NCBI RefSeq assembly: GCF_001672295.1 | Contig: NZ_JXMS01000005.1 | Location: 92,379-156,378, forward strand | DNA length: 64,000 nt | Origin: Halodesulfovibrio spirochaetisodalis | Lineage (GTDB): Bacteria; Desulfobacterota; Desulfovibrionia; Desulfovibrionales; Desulfovibrionaceae | Direction of reading: 5' to 3' | Shown: in pieces, positions 37,407-45,339 of the stretch | How the letters are laid out: every line of letters starts with the position of its first letter | Numbering within the stretch: position 1 is the first letter of the stretch | Translations under genes and position numbers: made by a program | Notes under the pieces: generated by a model | Databases searched by the model: none | What the model was told of the DNA's origin: nothing | What the model saw: the letters and a program-made list of their open reading frames with translations, nothing else

Positions 37407-38093
37407 ATGAATTTACATGTTTTATTGGTTGAAGATGATTACGATCTAGCAACGTCTCTCGTGGAATTTCTCGAACTTGAGCACATAACCTGTGACCATG
37501 CTGCAAACGGCCAACATGGCATCGAGCTTATTAAGCAAAATCAATATGATGTAATCATGACGGACATCATGATGCCTAAAATGGACGGTCTGTCCCTTTG
37601 CGACGCATTACGTAAAGAAGGCGTTGATACTCCGATACTTATGCTTACAGCCCGTGATACACTGGAAGATAAAATTGCCGGTTTTGATGTTGGTACTGAC
37701 GACTATTTGGTCAAACCATTTGCATTGAAAGAAATGCTTGTCCGTGTTCGAGCGCTGGCAAAGCGCCGCAGCAGCCAGTCCCGCAAGTACACCGTGGGTG
37801 ATCTGGAACTGGATACAGACTCAGTTACCGCAACCAGAGCTGGCAAAGTGTTGCAGCTCACACCAACCGAGTGGAAACTTCTTCTGGAACTTACACGCCT
37901 GAGTCCGCAAGTAGTGAGCAGAGATCAGCTTATCCGCGCAGTATGGGGTGATGAAACTCCAGAAAGCAACACATTGAAAGTGCATATGCATAAATTACGT
38001 CAGAAGGTAGATAAACCTTTTCCAACTGCGTTAATAACGACTCTTCCCCGCCACGGTTTTATATTGAGAATAGATAATGAGAAAGCCTCGTAG
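37407..38093 (+). CDS. OmpR/PhoB-type response regulator
   Basis: The 228-residue protein has an intact receiver (acidic pair in VEDD, phospho-acceptor Asp53 in TDIMMP, Lys in VKPF) and a C-terminal winged helix (about residues 130-225, ELTRLSPQVVSRDQLIRAVWG). It starts 44 bases after the RND permease and overlaps its kinase by 17 bases, so the four- or five-gene block is probably one operon that senses the pump's substrate or envelope stress. The ATG at 37407 is chosen over two upstream in-frame starts because AAGG lies at the right distance. Confidence 0.9.
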   Translation: MNLHVLLVEDDYDLATSLVEFLELEHITCDHAANGQHGIELIKQNQYDVIMTDIMMPKMDGLSLCDALRKEGVDTPILMLTARDTLEDKIAGFDVGTDDYLVKPFALKEMLVRVRALAKRRSSQSRKYTVGDLELDTDSVTATRAGKVLQLTPTEWKLLLELTRLSPQVVSRDQLIRAVWGDETPESNTLKVHMHKLRQKVDKPFPTALITTLPRHGFILRIDNEKAS

Positions 38094-39348
38094 CCTTAAA
38101 CGGACAATCATATATTCTGTTATTGTATTCTGCCTGCTACTTATAGCAGGATATACAATCCTGCTCGTCGACATAGGTGAACGGGGACTTGACCTTGCCA
38201 ATGAGGTTAGACTGGAGATCGAACAACAGGCGTATTCTAAAAAATTTGCCATTAACCCGAATACACCGCTGCCACAGTACACAAACTTTGAAACGATCCT
38301 TGGCTATGAAGCCCTGCCGGAAAGAATAAAAGAAGAATTCCCGCCCGGAATGTTTGAATCAAAAGTAATGGAGACGTTTGACCCTGAAGATACTGACCAG
38401 CTACGGTTTATTTATCCATGGCAACGTCCTGATCAAAAATGGGTATACTTTATATTCACTGTTAAATTTACCTCTGAACGGCAGGCATTGTTCGTAGAAA
38501 TGTTTATGATGGCAAAACTGATAGGCAAGGTAAGTGTCTCTGTCTTTGTTATTATCATCCTGTTATTATTCATATACCTCCACCACATCTCCCGATCTAT
38601 TGAAGAGTTGCAAGTGTGGGCAAGTGATTTGCAACTGGACAATCTGGACGACAAGAAAAAAAAATTTAAATACAAAGAATTAAATCAGTTAGCTGATTTG
38701 ATATATAATAACGCCAAGCGAATTGCATCCGGCATCAAGCGAGAGCAACGCTTTTTGGAAAATGCCAGTCATGAATTACGCACCCCGATTGCGATCCTAA
38801 AAAACAACCTTGAACTACTTGAATACAAAGGACTTGATAAAGATCCTAATTTTTCATCATCGTTTTCGCGCATGTCCAATTCTGTTCAAAACATGCAGCA
38901 CCTGACCACAACCCTGCTTTGGGCAAGCAGAAAAAGTGCGTCAGCCCCTGAGCCTTCAACAGTAAACATGCGAGAGCTCATTAACGATGTCATTGCAGAA
39001 AATGCATACCTGCTTAAAGACAAGTCAGTTCTTGTTATGAAATCGCTGACGGACGATACTGTGTTTGCTTCAAAACAAGTACTTCGAATAGTTCTGAACA
39101 ACATTGTCCGTAATGCCTTCCAGCATACCTTCGAGGGAGAAATAAGCATTCATAACACAGAAGATTCCTTTGCTGTGTTCAACACTAAATCTTCAGAAGG
39201 AACATCTACTATTGAAAGTTACGGGCTTGGTATTATGCTTATCGATCAACTCGTAACAAAGATGGGTTGGAGTATCATATTTGATGATTCTGACTCCTTC
39301 TTCTCCGTAACCTTGCAACTTTCAGATCAGACAACGAAAGAATCATAA
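38077..39348 (+). CDS. Membrane sensor histidine kinase
   Basis: The 423-residue kinase has a first helix (about 8-30), a periplasmic sensor of about 110 residues without recognised domain, a second helix (about 147-168), a HisKA domain with His232 in NASHELRTP, and an HATPase domain with N-box NNIVRNAFQH and a G-box YGLGIMLIDQL. The sensor loop is small and divergent. The kinase is the obvious partner of the preceding response regulator by gene overlap. The input signal is not apparent; pump substrates or envelope damage are typical. Confidence 0.9.
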   Translation: MRKPRSLKRTIIYSVIVFCLLLIAGYTILLVDIGERGLDLANEVRLEIEQQAYSKKFAINPNTPLPQYTNFETILGYEALPERIKEEFPPGMFESKVMETFDPEDTDQLRFIYPWQRPDQKWVYFIFTVKFTSERQALFVEMFMMAKLIGKVSVSVFVIIILLLFIYLHHISRSIEELQVWASDLQLDNLDDKKKKFKYKELNQLADLIYNNAKRIASGIKREQRFLENASHELRTPIAILKNNLELLEYKGLDKDPNFSSSFSRMSNSVQNMQHLTTTLLWASRKSASAPEPSTVNMRELINDVIAENAYLLKDKSVLVMKSLTDDTVFASKQVLRIVLNNIVRNAFQHTFEGEISIHNTEDSFAVFNTKSSEGTSTIESYGLGIMLIDQLVTKMGWSIIFDDSDSFFSVTLQLSDQTTKES

Positions 39349-39492
39349 ACAGATGACACTGTCTGACTTGTCCGCACATATCAGTGCACCTTCCTGTAAA
39401 ACATTATGGCAATGATGCTTACAGAAGTTCTGCTGCAGTTATTGTAACTACTCCACGCTCTATGAGCCTGAAAAGTAGTTCAAACAAATTAC

Positions 39493-39533
39493 ACAAACGT
39501 CCTTGCAACATACTGCAAGGACGTTTGTATTTT
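39493..39533 (+). terminator. Intrinsic terminator downstream of the RND/two-component operon
   Basis: A 15-bp stem (39493-39507 with 39514-39528, loop ACATAC) is followed by ATTTTT. Confidence 0.88.
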
Positions 39534-39884
39534 TCTGACCAGACAATCATCACGCAAGTAATTCTATAGCCTCAGCAAAACAGCACCTTTCATACTATTC
39601 GAACTTGCACCAAAAAAGCTCTCGCCAAAAAAAGAAAGCTCCCGAACAAGTTCGAAAGCTTTCCACGTTTTAAGAAAATCGCTGTGCATGGTTAAGGCAG
39701 AGCAGCCCGTTATCCGACATCCTACAGCATCAACATTCAAGCCAATAGGTAATACCTGAATCCTGAATAATACAACCCGACCAGCACCTTATACTAACAA
39801 TATACGCTGTTGCCGATATCATTTCCTATACTGGCGGTGACTCTGCATTTGAGCTCTTTATGATTACAGACACGTTTAAACACA
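39534..39884 (+). other. Intergenic region with a nested hairpin
   Basis: No gene seen. GAAAGCT (39634-39640) pairs with 39657-39663 and encloses CGAAC/GTTCG (39643-39647 with 39650-39654). There is no T-run to the right. The promoter of the 39885 gene should lie to the right of this. Confidence 0.35.
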
Positions 39885-40610
39885 ATGAGTACCAAATACA
39901 TCATGGGTAACGAGCAAGACATGTCACAAAACGACTTTCAAAAACTTACCTTACTGCTTGCAGAAAAACGTACCGCTCACACAACGCTGCGTTCAGGTAT
40001 TGCGCTGAGCGCGTTTTCCATGACTATTTCCTCTTTCATACTTGTCATGGCATCCAGAATTGTCGGTACTTTTCAACAAGCTGTTTTCATTATTCTTGGA
40101 GCCAGCAGTATCATTATGCTGATACTGGGCATATATTTTATACGTAGAGGCTTCACCAGAATGCAGTTCCATGACAAGCTGATAAACCAGATTCTGTATA
40201 CAAATCTGGAGGCAAGCTCCTTGTTTTACCACACACGTGCGCGGGCAAAACATCCCGATCATATCTCAAATCAATATGATGCAGTATTCCACTTTGATAA
40301 GGGAACTACGGAACTTGATATTACCGTAAGCAACATCACTAACTACTTTTCTGCACTTTCTGCGCTTACTTTTTCAGCCTATCTTGTTGTAAACGGCCCT
40401 GGGATAAAGCTGTTGCTGCAAGACAGTCCCCATGCGGATAAGCTCACCCAACTCGCAGAACAGGGACTACAAATACGTCTTTGCAATAATGCCATTGAGC
40501 ACTTTAACATCAAGCCTGAATCATTGCTCCCTGCAGGCCGGATCGTTCCGGCAGGTCTAGTCAAGATCGTAGACCTTCAACGAAAAGCCTATGTCTACAT
40601 TAAACCGTAA
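39885..40610 (+). CDS. DUF202-like membrane domain fused to a DsrE-family domain
   Basis: The 241-residue protein has two parts. Residues about 22-95 form a DUF202/YidH-like unit: LAEKRTAHTTLRSGIALSAFS and two transmembrane helices, the pattern of small inner-membrane proteins of unknown role. Residues about 145-241 match the DsrE/YchN-like fold (VNGPGIKLLLQDSP, a Cys in IRLCNNAIEHF, VPAGLVKIVDLQRKAYVYIKP). DsrE-type domains carry or transfer sulfur on Cys. The Cys at the usual position is kept. A membrane-anchored sulfur-carrier-like protein would suit a sulfate reducer (inference). ATG at 39885 or 39921 are both possible starts. Confidence 0.75.
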   Translation: MSTKYIMGNEQDMSQNDFQKLTLLLAEKRTAHTTLRSGIALSAFSMTISSFILVMASRIVGTFQQAVFIILGASSIIMLILGIYFIRRGFTRMQFHDKLINQILYTNLEASSLFYHTRARAKHPDHISNQYDAVFHFDKGTTELDITVSNITNYFSALSALTFSAYLVVNGPGIKLLLQDSPHADKLTQLAEQGLQIRLCNNAIEHFNIKPESLLPAGRIVPAGLVKIVDLQRKAYVYIKP

Positions 40611-40694
40611 CTTGGCCTGCAAGGCAGCGGGTAGTAATGATGTGAATATGAAAAGTTCCCGATTCGGAGTTGCCGCAACATAAGGGGGAGAATG

Positions 40695-41825
40695 TTACGC
40701 GCGGGAACGGTCAAATTCACAAGCTCTGATGTAGGCAGGTGAAACGCGACTACCTGCTACTTCATAATATATTCGTTCTATCCGCTCTGCGCGGTTTTCT
40801 TCTGTAAAGTCATAGCTTTTTTCAAGACATGCAGTGGCCATGCTTTTGCGCAATACCGGATCATCATGCAGATGCTGCATCGCTTCAGCCATTTCATTCA
40901 CACCGTTGATAGGCACAACCGTGCCGCAATTCGCAAGCACTTCAGGAACCCCGCCAATGCTGGTACCAACACAGGCTACCCCCACGCTCATAGCTTCCAG
41001 CAGCGCATTCGGTGTGCTGTCACCTTTTCGACCGGCAAAAACAAAGCAGTCCATCAGTTGCAGATAGTCAGCAACATGCTCTGCATACGATACAAAATGT
41101 ACCTGATCTGCGATGCCGAGCTCTCTGCACATAGGTAACCAGTCTCGTTCTTTCAAACCGACAAGCAGGAGCTTCTTGTCTGGAGACTGAATCTTGCTGA
41201 AGCTTTTCAAAAGAACATCGTTACCCTTATCTGCTTTACGGCTAGTTACTGTGCCATACACAACGCTGTTTGCACTCAGCCCAAGCTCACGGCGAACATC
41301 CTCTGGAGAACGATGAGGAATATTTCTGCCCTCAGGTAACGAGTTATACACCAGCTCTATTTTACTGGAGATGCCATATTGTCTGCTCAACAATTTTCCG
41401 CATGCAGCAGAGTTAACAATGACTTTACGAATACCCCATGACCAATATGGAAGCGGGTTTCTAGGCCGGTATGTAACACCGCGGTACCCTACCCCATATG
41501 CTTTATAGATAGAGCCGGGCATTGCCCAAAGTCCCGTCCACAACGCCACAAGTTTATTTGCTTTGTTATGAAAAGCCTGCACAATACAAGGGATTCCCTT
41601 TGCGTTGGCACTGATAACTTCTTTCTCAACTTCTGAACGCCACAGTTTTTTATCTTCCGGCAAACGACGCCAATCAATAGACGGATCTACTGACGGAATC
41701 TCCGCTGTCTGCTGAACAAAGAACACCACATCATGGCCTCTTCGCATGAGACTTTTCGCAAGATTTGCTGCTTGCCGAACTCCGCCACTTAAATTTTCAG
41801 CAGTAGAAAAAATGATTACTTTCAA
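40695..41825 (-). CDS. Glycosyltransferase family 4 (GT-B fold)
   Basis: The 376-residue protein shows the GT-B pattern: an N-terminal Rossmann half with the glycine-rich GGVRQAANLAKSL loop and a C-terminal half with YGTVTSRKADKGNDVLLKSF and the donor-binding GDSTPNALLEAMSVG segment. It would transfer a sugar from a nucleotide-sugar to a surface polysaccharide or lipid. No other polysaccharide genes flank it, so the product is unknown. The start is a TTG at 41823-41825 with a GGGTAG ribosome site; no in-frame ATG gives a better N-terminus. Confidence 0.85.
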   Translation of the reverse strand: MKVIIFSTAENLSGGVRQAANLAKSLMRRGHDVVFFVQQTAEIPSVDPSIDWRRLPEDKKLWRSEVEKEVISANAKGIPCIVQAFHNKANKLVALWTGLWAMPGSIYKAYGVGYRGVTYRPRNPLPYWSWGIRKVIVNSAACGKLLSRQYGISSKIELVYNSLPEGRNIPHRSPEDVRRELGLSANSVVYGTVTSRKADKGNDVLLKSFSKIQSPDKKLLLVGLKERDWLPMCRELGIADQVHFVSYAEHVADYLQLMDCFVFAGRKGDSTPNALLEAMSVGVACVGTSIGGVPEVLANCGTVVPINGVNEMAEAMQHLHDDPVLRKSMATACLEKSYDFTEENRAERIERIYYEVAGSRVSPAYIRACEFDRSRA

Positions 41826-42354
41826 AATACTACCCTTTTTTACAACAACCTTTTGAAATACTGATGCAACCTCTACAAGCAGTGCACCTGATATTGTGTT
41901 ATTGCGTAACTGAAGTCATACGACGGAATTTTTAAATAGCTCCGGCTTTCAGCACGTTAGAACGTCTATTCAATATTTTACCAGCAGTAGTTGTGAGGAA
42001 TTTATAACTGCAATTTCTCAAAAAGAGCCTTGTAGTACTGTCTATTCCCTACTCACAACACGCCAATATCAATACTTTTAAAAAAGAAAGTGAGTCATTC
42101 ACTGATGCCGTTATACAAAGCCCCCTCATTCAAAACTCAAACAGATACATTACAGAGATGTTAAATTTCAAAAAGATACAGAGTACCTACTTACAGACAA
42201 CCACCATATTATCTGTGAAGCCGCACCTTGCAGCCCGTAAAAAAAGCTTCCGCACATTCTGTACGGAAGCTTTTTTTATGGATAGTTATCGGGAGATGCT
42301 CTTCAGCAAACTTCTTTGTCTTCAAACAGCGTCTCTCCTTCTGCAGTATACCTG
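41826..42354. other. Intergenic region with a terminator-like hairpin
   Basis: No supported gene. A 11-pair stem AAAAGCTTCCG (42242-42252) with 42264-42274 has A- and T-run ends at 42241 and 42277 and can stop transcription in both directions. It lies about 80 bases downstream of the DUF169 gene on the minus strand. The left part (41830-42200) holds the glycosyltransferase promoter. Confidence 0.5.
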
Positions 42355-43176
42355 CTACGCTCCTAACATTGAGTTACTGCGGGCTATTTTTTTGCGGACA
42401 GTCTCCCATCCTTTTTTCCCAAGAAAAGACCTTTCATAATTTGCAATCATGCCTTCGAACATGGAAAAAGGAATAGTAAATGTCAGCTCCTCATTCTTCA
42501 AAAATTTTCTGGCTGAAGGGTCCCACCCTCCGATGACAGCCTTTTCCTGCCCTTTAGAAGTATAGTGCATGGGCCATGCAAACAAGCTCCCACAGGCAGC
42601 GCTCCAAGGCGATTGAACCACTTCAGGATCATTGCTTACAAAGGTTGCAAGCTGATGCAAGCCGCATAACGATTCCGGTCGTGAAAAAAACACCACCAGC
42701 TCCGGTCTTTCATGGTCTTCAAACAGACTGATTGGCTTTATTACACAGTACGTTTCAGGAACCGGCTCAGGGTCAACATATTCAAAAATTTTGCGTAACT
42801 CTTCAGGTGAACTGCAATACCACTCCCCTTCGCTCCAGTTGGGAATACCTGTGGAAACGTATTGAACTATCGTTTCTGTCTGCGGTTTCGTAAATCCCAT
42901 CCAAAACGCTGCTCCGGCACAACCAAACTGTTCACGTGAAAAATATGCTGCACAATGCTTCTTTCTTGCCCGCCATATGTGCCCCATTGTGCATGAAAAG
43001 GAACTGAACACCTGTTCCCAGTTAATAAGACCAGCTTTCTCCTTTTCCCTTGTCGGCAGCTCACTGACTTTCGGTGAAAAGCCCTCCAGCGGTTTCTCAT
43101 CAGTAAAAAAGATTCCCATTGGTTCTTCTTCAAGCCCCAATCTTTCCAAAAACTGCTCCAAATTTTGCTTTTTCAT
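42355..43176 (-). CDS. DUF169 domain-containing protein
   Basis: The 273-residue protein matches the DUF169 family: a Cys-rich N-terminal part (CTMGHIW, KHCAAYF, FGCAGAAFWMGF) and conserved ELVVFFSRPESLCGLHQLATF in the middle. Family members in anaerobes have no proven function; several conserved Cys suggest metal or redox binding. AGGAGGA seven to eight bases before ATG at 43176 supports this start over an upstream frame extension. It is divergent from the sigma-54 activator gene with 233 bases between them, so it might belong to the same regulon. Confidence 0.8.
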   Translation of the reverse strand: MKKQNLEQFLERLGLEEEPMGIFFTDEKPLEGFSPKVSELPTREKEKAGLINWEQVFSSFSCTMGHIWRARKKHCAAYFSREQFGCAGAAFWMGFTKPQTETIVQYVSTGIPNWSEGEWYCSSPEELRKIFEYVDPEPVPETYCVIKPISLFEDHERPELVVFFSRPESLCGLHQLATFVSNDPEVVQSPWSAACGSLFAWPMHYTSKGQEKAVIGGWDPSARKFLKNEELTFTIPFSMFEGMIANYERSFLGKKGWETVRKKIARSNSMLGA

Positions 43177-43360
43177 TCCTTCCTCCTGACAATTCACACC
43201 CACATATTTCCACATAAAACATAATCAACCTACTTTCTTTTCACACTAATTGCAGCACATTAGATCTAATAGTTCAAAACGATCCAATCTACTCAATATA
43301 AAACTGCAAGCCTCGAGTTTATCGGGGGTTGAGAGCTTGCGCATAGTTCAGCACAAGCGT

Positions 43361-43375
43361 TTCACAAAATGAGAA
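43361..43375. promoter_or_regulatory. Putative operator of the sigma-54 activator family (site 1)
   Basis: TTCACA-AAA-TGAGAA is one mismatch from the palindrome TTCTCA-N3-TGAGAA found downstream. It lies 35 bases before the activator's ATG, in the divergent region shared with the DUF169 gene. Autoregulation is inferred. Confidence 0.5.
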
Positions 43376-43409
43376 TTCTATGCAATAGCTCAAGCCTCGG
43401 GAGGATTAT

Positions 43410-45146
43410 ATGCTCAGTAGTGTGAAAAATCAGATTCAGTATTATGCGGATACTATTTCAACTGTGACAGGACTGGACGTAGAAGTTGTTGATACCTCTC
43501 TTGTCCGGATTGCAGGCACAGGAACCTATGCTGCAGGTGTGGGAACAAATATCAAGCAGGCCGGTAATCTGCTCAAGACTACCCTCAAAGGTTCTGAGCC
43601 TCTTTTCATTGAGAATCCGAGGAAAAACCCCATCTGCGAAGGCTGCCAGACCAAAAGCCGCTGCAAAGAACTTCTTTCCATTTGCGCTCCGATTTCTGAC
43701 GGGAATACGACCTACGGAGCCATTGAACTCATCTGCTTTTCACCTGACGCACGTGAGCGGGTAATAACTCAACGCGACGTGTACACAAACTTCCTTCTTC
43801 TGCTGGCAAACAGTATCGCTGACCGTGTTCGCGAAAAGCAGGAACTTCAGGATATTCAAGGACTGCTTGATGTTATGTCCGAAGTCGTCAACATGAATGA
43901 CAAAGGCACGCTCATTTTTAATGCTCAAGAAAAGGTTGTGTATAACAACCAGCGTGCACAGGAAATTTTAGAAAGAACCACACGTTCTCAATTTGAGAAT
44001 TTCACAGTGGCCCCGACTGGAATCACATTTTCCGGACAGGATGAATATCTTGTTGAGCAAGAAGACAGACAACAGTTTGTTATTGGTAAAAAACTTAACC
44101 TTACCGCCGCAACAAGCTCATTTTCTTCTGTTTTTGTCTTCGACACCTTGCAATCTGCTGTTTCCCATACGCAACAAGGAATCGATGATGACACCTCTCT
44201 TAACCACATCATAGGCAGCTCGCCTCTTGTCTACACCCTCAAGGAACAAATCAGGGCAACCGCAACCACGAACTCCTCTGTCCTCATCACTGGAGAAAGC
44301 GGAACCGGTAAGGAACTGGTAGCCCGCGCTATCCACGCCACCAGTGACAGAGCAGGTGCACCGTTTATTGCCATTAACTGCGGGGCTATTCCTGACACAC
44401 TGCTGGAAAGCGAGCTTTTCGGCTATGTAGGCGGCGCGTTTACCGGAGCCCTCAGACAAGGACAAATTGGTAAATTTGAACTGGCAGAAGGCGGTGTTCT
44501 CTTTTTGGACGAAATATCCTCCATGCCTCTCTACCTTCAGGTAAAACTCCTGCGAGTTCTTCAAGAACGAACCATCACCCGACTCGGTGCCACCCGTCCA
44601 ATTTCTGTCGATATACGCATTATTGCAGCCACTAACGATAATATTCAGGACTTAATGCAGCACAACACCTTCCGTCCTGACCTCTATTACAGGCTCAATG
44701 TCTTCCCCATTCAAACCCCTCCATTGCGAAACCGCATGGATGACCTGACTCTGCTAATCAACCACTTCATCACTAAGTATTCTTCACTGTTCGGGAAAAA
44801 ACCTATTACCTTGCCTGCATCCGTCATGAATAAAATGCGTAAGTACAGCTGGCCCGGAAACATCAGGGAGCTGGAAAATGCCATTGAATATCTCGTTAAT
44901 ATTGCAGAAGAAAATGGAAAAATAAATGAGCACGCCCTCTATGACGGATTCCTTTACTCGCAAGAGACCGTACAGCCTAGCGCACCCGCCTCTTCCACCC
45001 GCCCTGTTATCCCTCTCAAGGAACTGGAAAAACAAGCTATCAACCGAGCTTTGGAACTCTTTGGCAATACCACACAAGGGAAAAGACAGGCTGCATCCAG
45101 CCTCGGTATCAGCCTCGCAACGCTCTACCGAAAGTTAGACCAGTAG
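43410..45146 (+). CDS. Sigma-54-dependent enhancer-binding protein with four-Cys sensor region
   Basis: The 578-residue activator has an N-terminal sensor (about residues 1-150, GAF-like) with C76-x2-C-x5-C-x6-C92, a PAS-like segment (about 160-255) and an AAA+ domain. That domain has Walker A GESGTGKE (about 294), the sigma-54 contact loop GAFTGA (about 342-347), Walker B GVLFLDEIS, and an arginine-finger region. A Fis-type helix-turn-helix ends the protein (KRQAASSLGISLATLYRKL). The four Cys could hold a metal or iron-sulfur centre. No receiver domain is present, so it senses a ligand rather than a kinase. It sits just before a sigma-54 promoter and the diaminopropionate operon and most likely activates it (inference). 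Confidence 0.92.
   Translation: MLSSVKNQIQYYADTISTVTGLDVEVVDTSLVRIAGTGTYAAGVGTNIKQAGNLLKTTLKGSEPLFIENPRKNPICEGCQTKSRCKELLSICAPISDGNTTYGAIELICFSPDARERVITQRDVYTNFLLLLANSIADRVREKQELQDIQGLLDVMSEVVNMNDKGTLIFNAQEKVVYNNQRAQEILERTTRSQFENFTVAPTGITFSGQDEYLVEQEDRQQFVIGKKLNLTAATSSFSSVFVFDTLQSAVSHTQQGIDDDTSLNHIIGSSPLVYTLKEQIRATATTNSSVLITGESGTGKELVARAIHATSDRAGAPFIAINCGAIPDTLLESELFGYVGGAFTGALRQGQIGKFELAEGGVLFLDEISSMPLYLQVKLLRVLQERTITRLGATRPISVDIRIIAATNDNIQDLMQHNTFRPDLYYRLNVFPIQTPPLRNRMDDLTLLINHFITKYSSLFGKKPITLPASVMNKMRKYSWPGNIRELENAIEYLVNIAEENGKINEHALYDGFLYSQETVQPSAPASSTRPVIPLKELEKQAINRALELFGNTTQGKRQAASSLGISLATLYRKLDQ
43985..43999. promoter_or_regulatory. Putative operator inside the activator gene (site 2)
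   Basis: TTCTCA-ATT-TGAGAA is an exact match to the palindrome TTCTCA-N3-TGAGAA, about 580 bases into the activator coding sequence. It may be a roadblock site, or it may be coincidence. Confidence 0.4.
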
Positions 45147-45164
45147 CACCCCTTTGATCTTGTC

Positions 45165-45210
45165 TTGGTGATTCTCAAAATAAGAATTTTCTCATTTTGA
45201 GAATCACCAA
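45165..45210. promoter_or_regulatory. Tandem enhancer palindromes upstream of the diaminopropionate operon
   Basis: Two copies of a 15-bp palindrome stand with centres 17 bases apart. TTCTCA-AAA-TAAGAA (45172-45186) has one mismatch and TTCTCA-TTT-TGAGAA (45189-45203) is perfect. A larger 17-bp perfect inverted repeat (45165-45181 with 45194-45210) covers both. They lie about 113 and 130 bases upstream of the predicted start of transcription, the normal range for enhancers of sigma-54 activators. The inverted repeat could also fold as a terminator of the activator gene, but it has no T-run. Confidence 0.7.
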
Positions 45211-45281
45211 GAACAGCTCAACCGAAGAAAAACAAAAACAAAAGACACTGCTTTTACTGAATATTTTTCGCAGAAACACTT

Positions 45282-45298
45282 TTGGCATGCTCTCTGCT
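45282..45298 (+). promoter_or_regulatory. Sigma-54 (RpoN) -24/-12 promoter of the diaminopropionate operon
   Basis: TTGGCATG-CTCT-CTGCT has GG at 45284-45285 and GC at 45296-45297, exactly the required 12-base phase. It differs from the consensus YTGGCACG-N4-TTGCW at two positions. Transcription would begin near 45309, 31 bases before the TTG start codon of the lyase gene. Confidence 0.75.
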
Positions 45299-45339
45299 CT
45301 ACAGGCTGCAGATTAATTATTCCACAAGGGAGAACTGCG

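Noticed and set aside
38077..39348. A degenerate ATP-binding G1 box in the histidine kinase
   Set aside because: The usual DxGxG is replaced by an FNTKSSEGT stretch, but many active kinases carry such V/I-x-N variants and the N-box and G2 box are intact, so it is not good evidence for inactivity.
42158..42439. A 93-codon plus-strand frame
   Set aside because: It reads straight through a terminator hairpin and into the antisense of the DUF169 gene.
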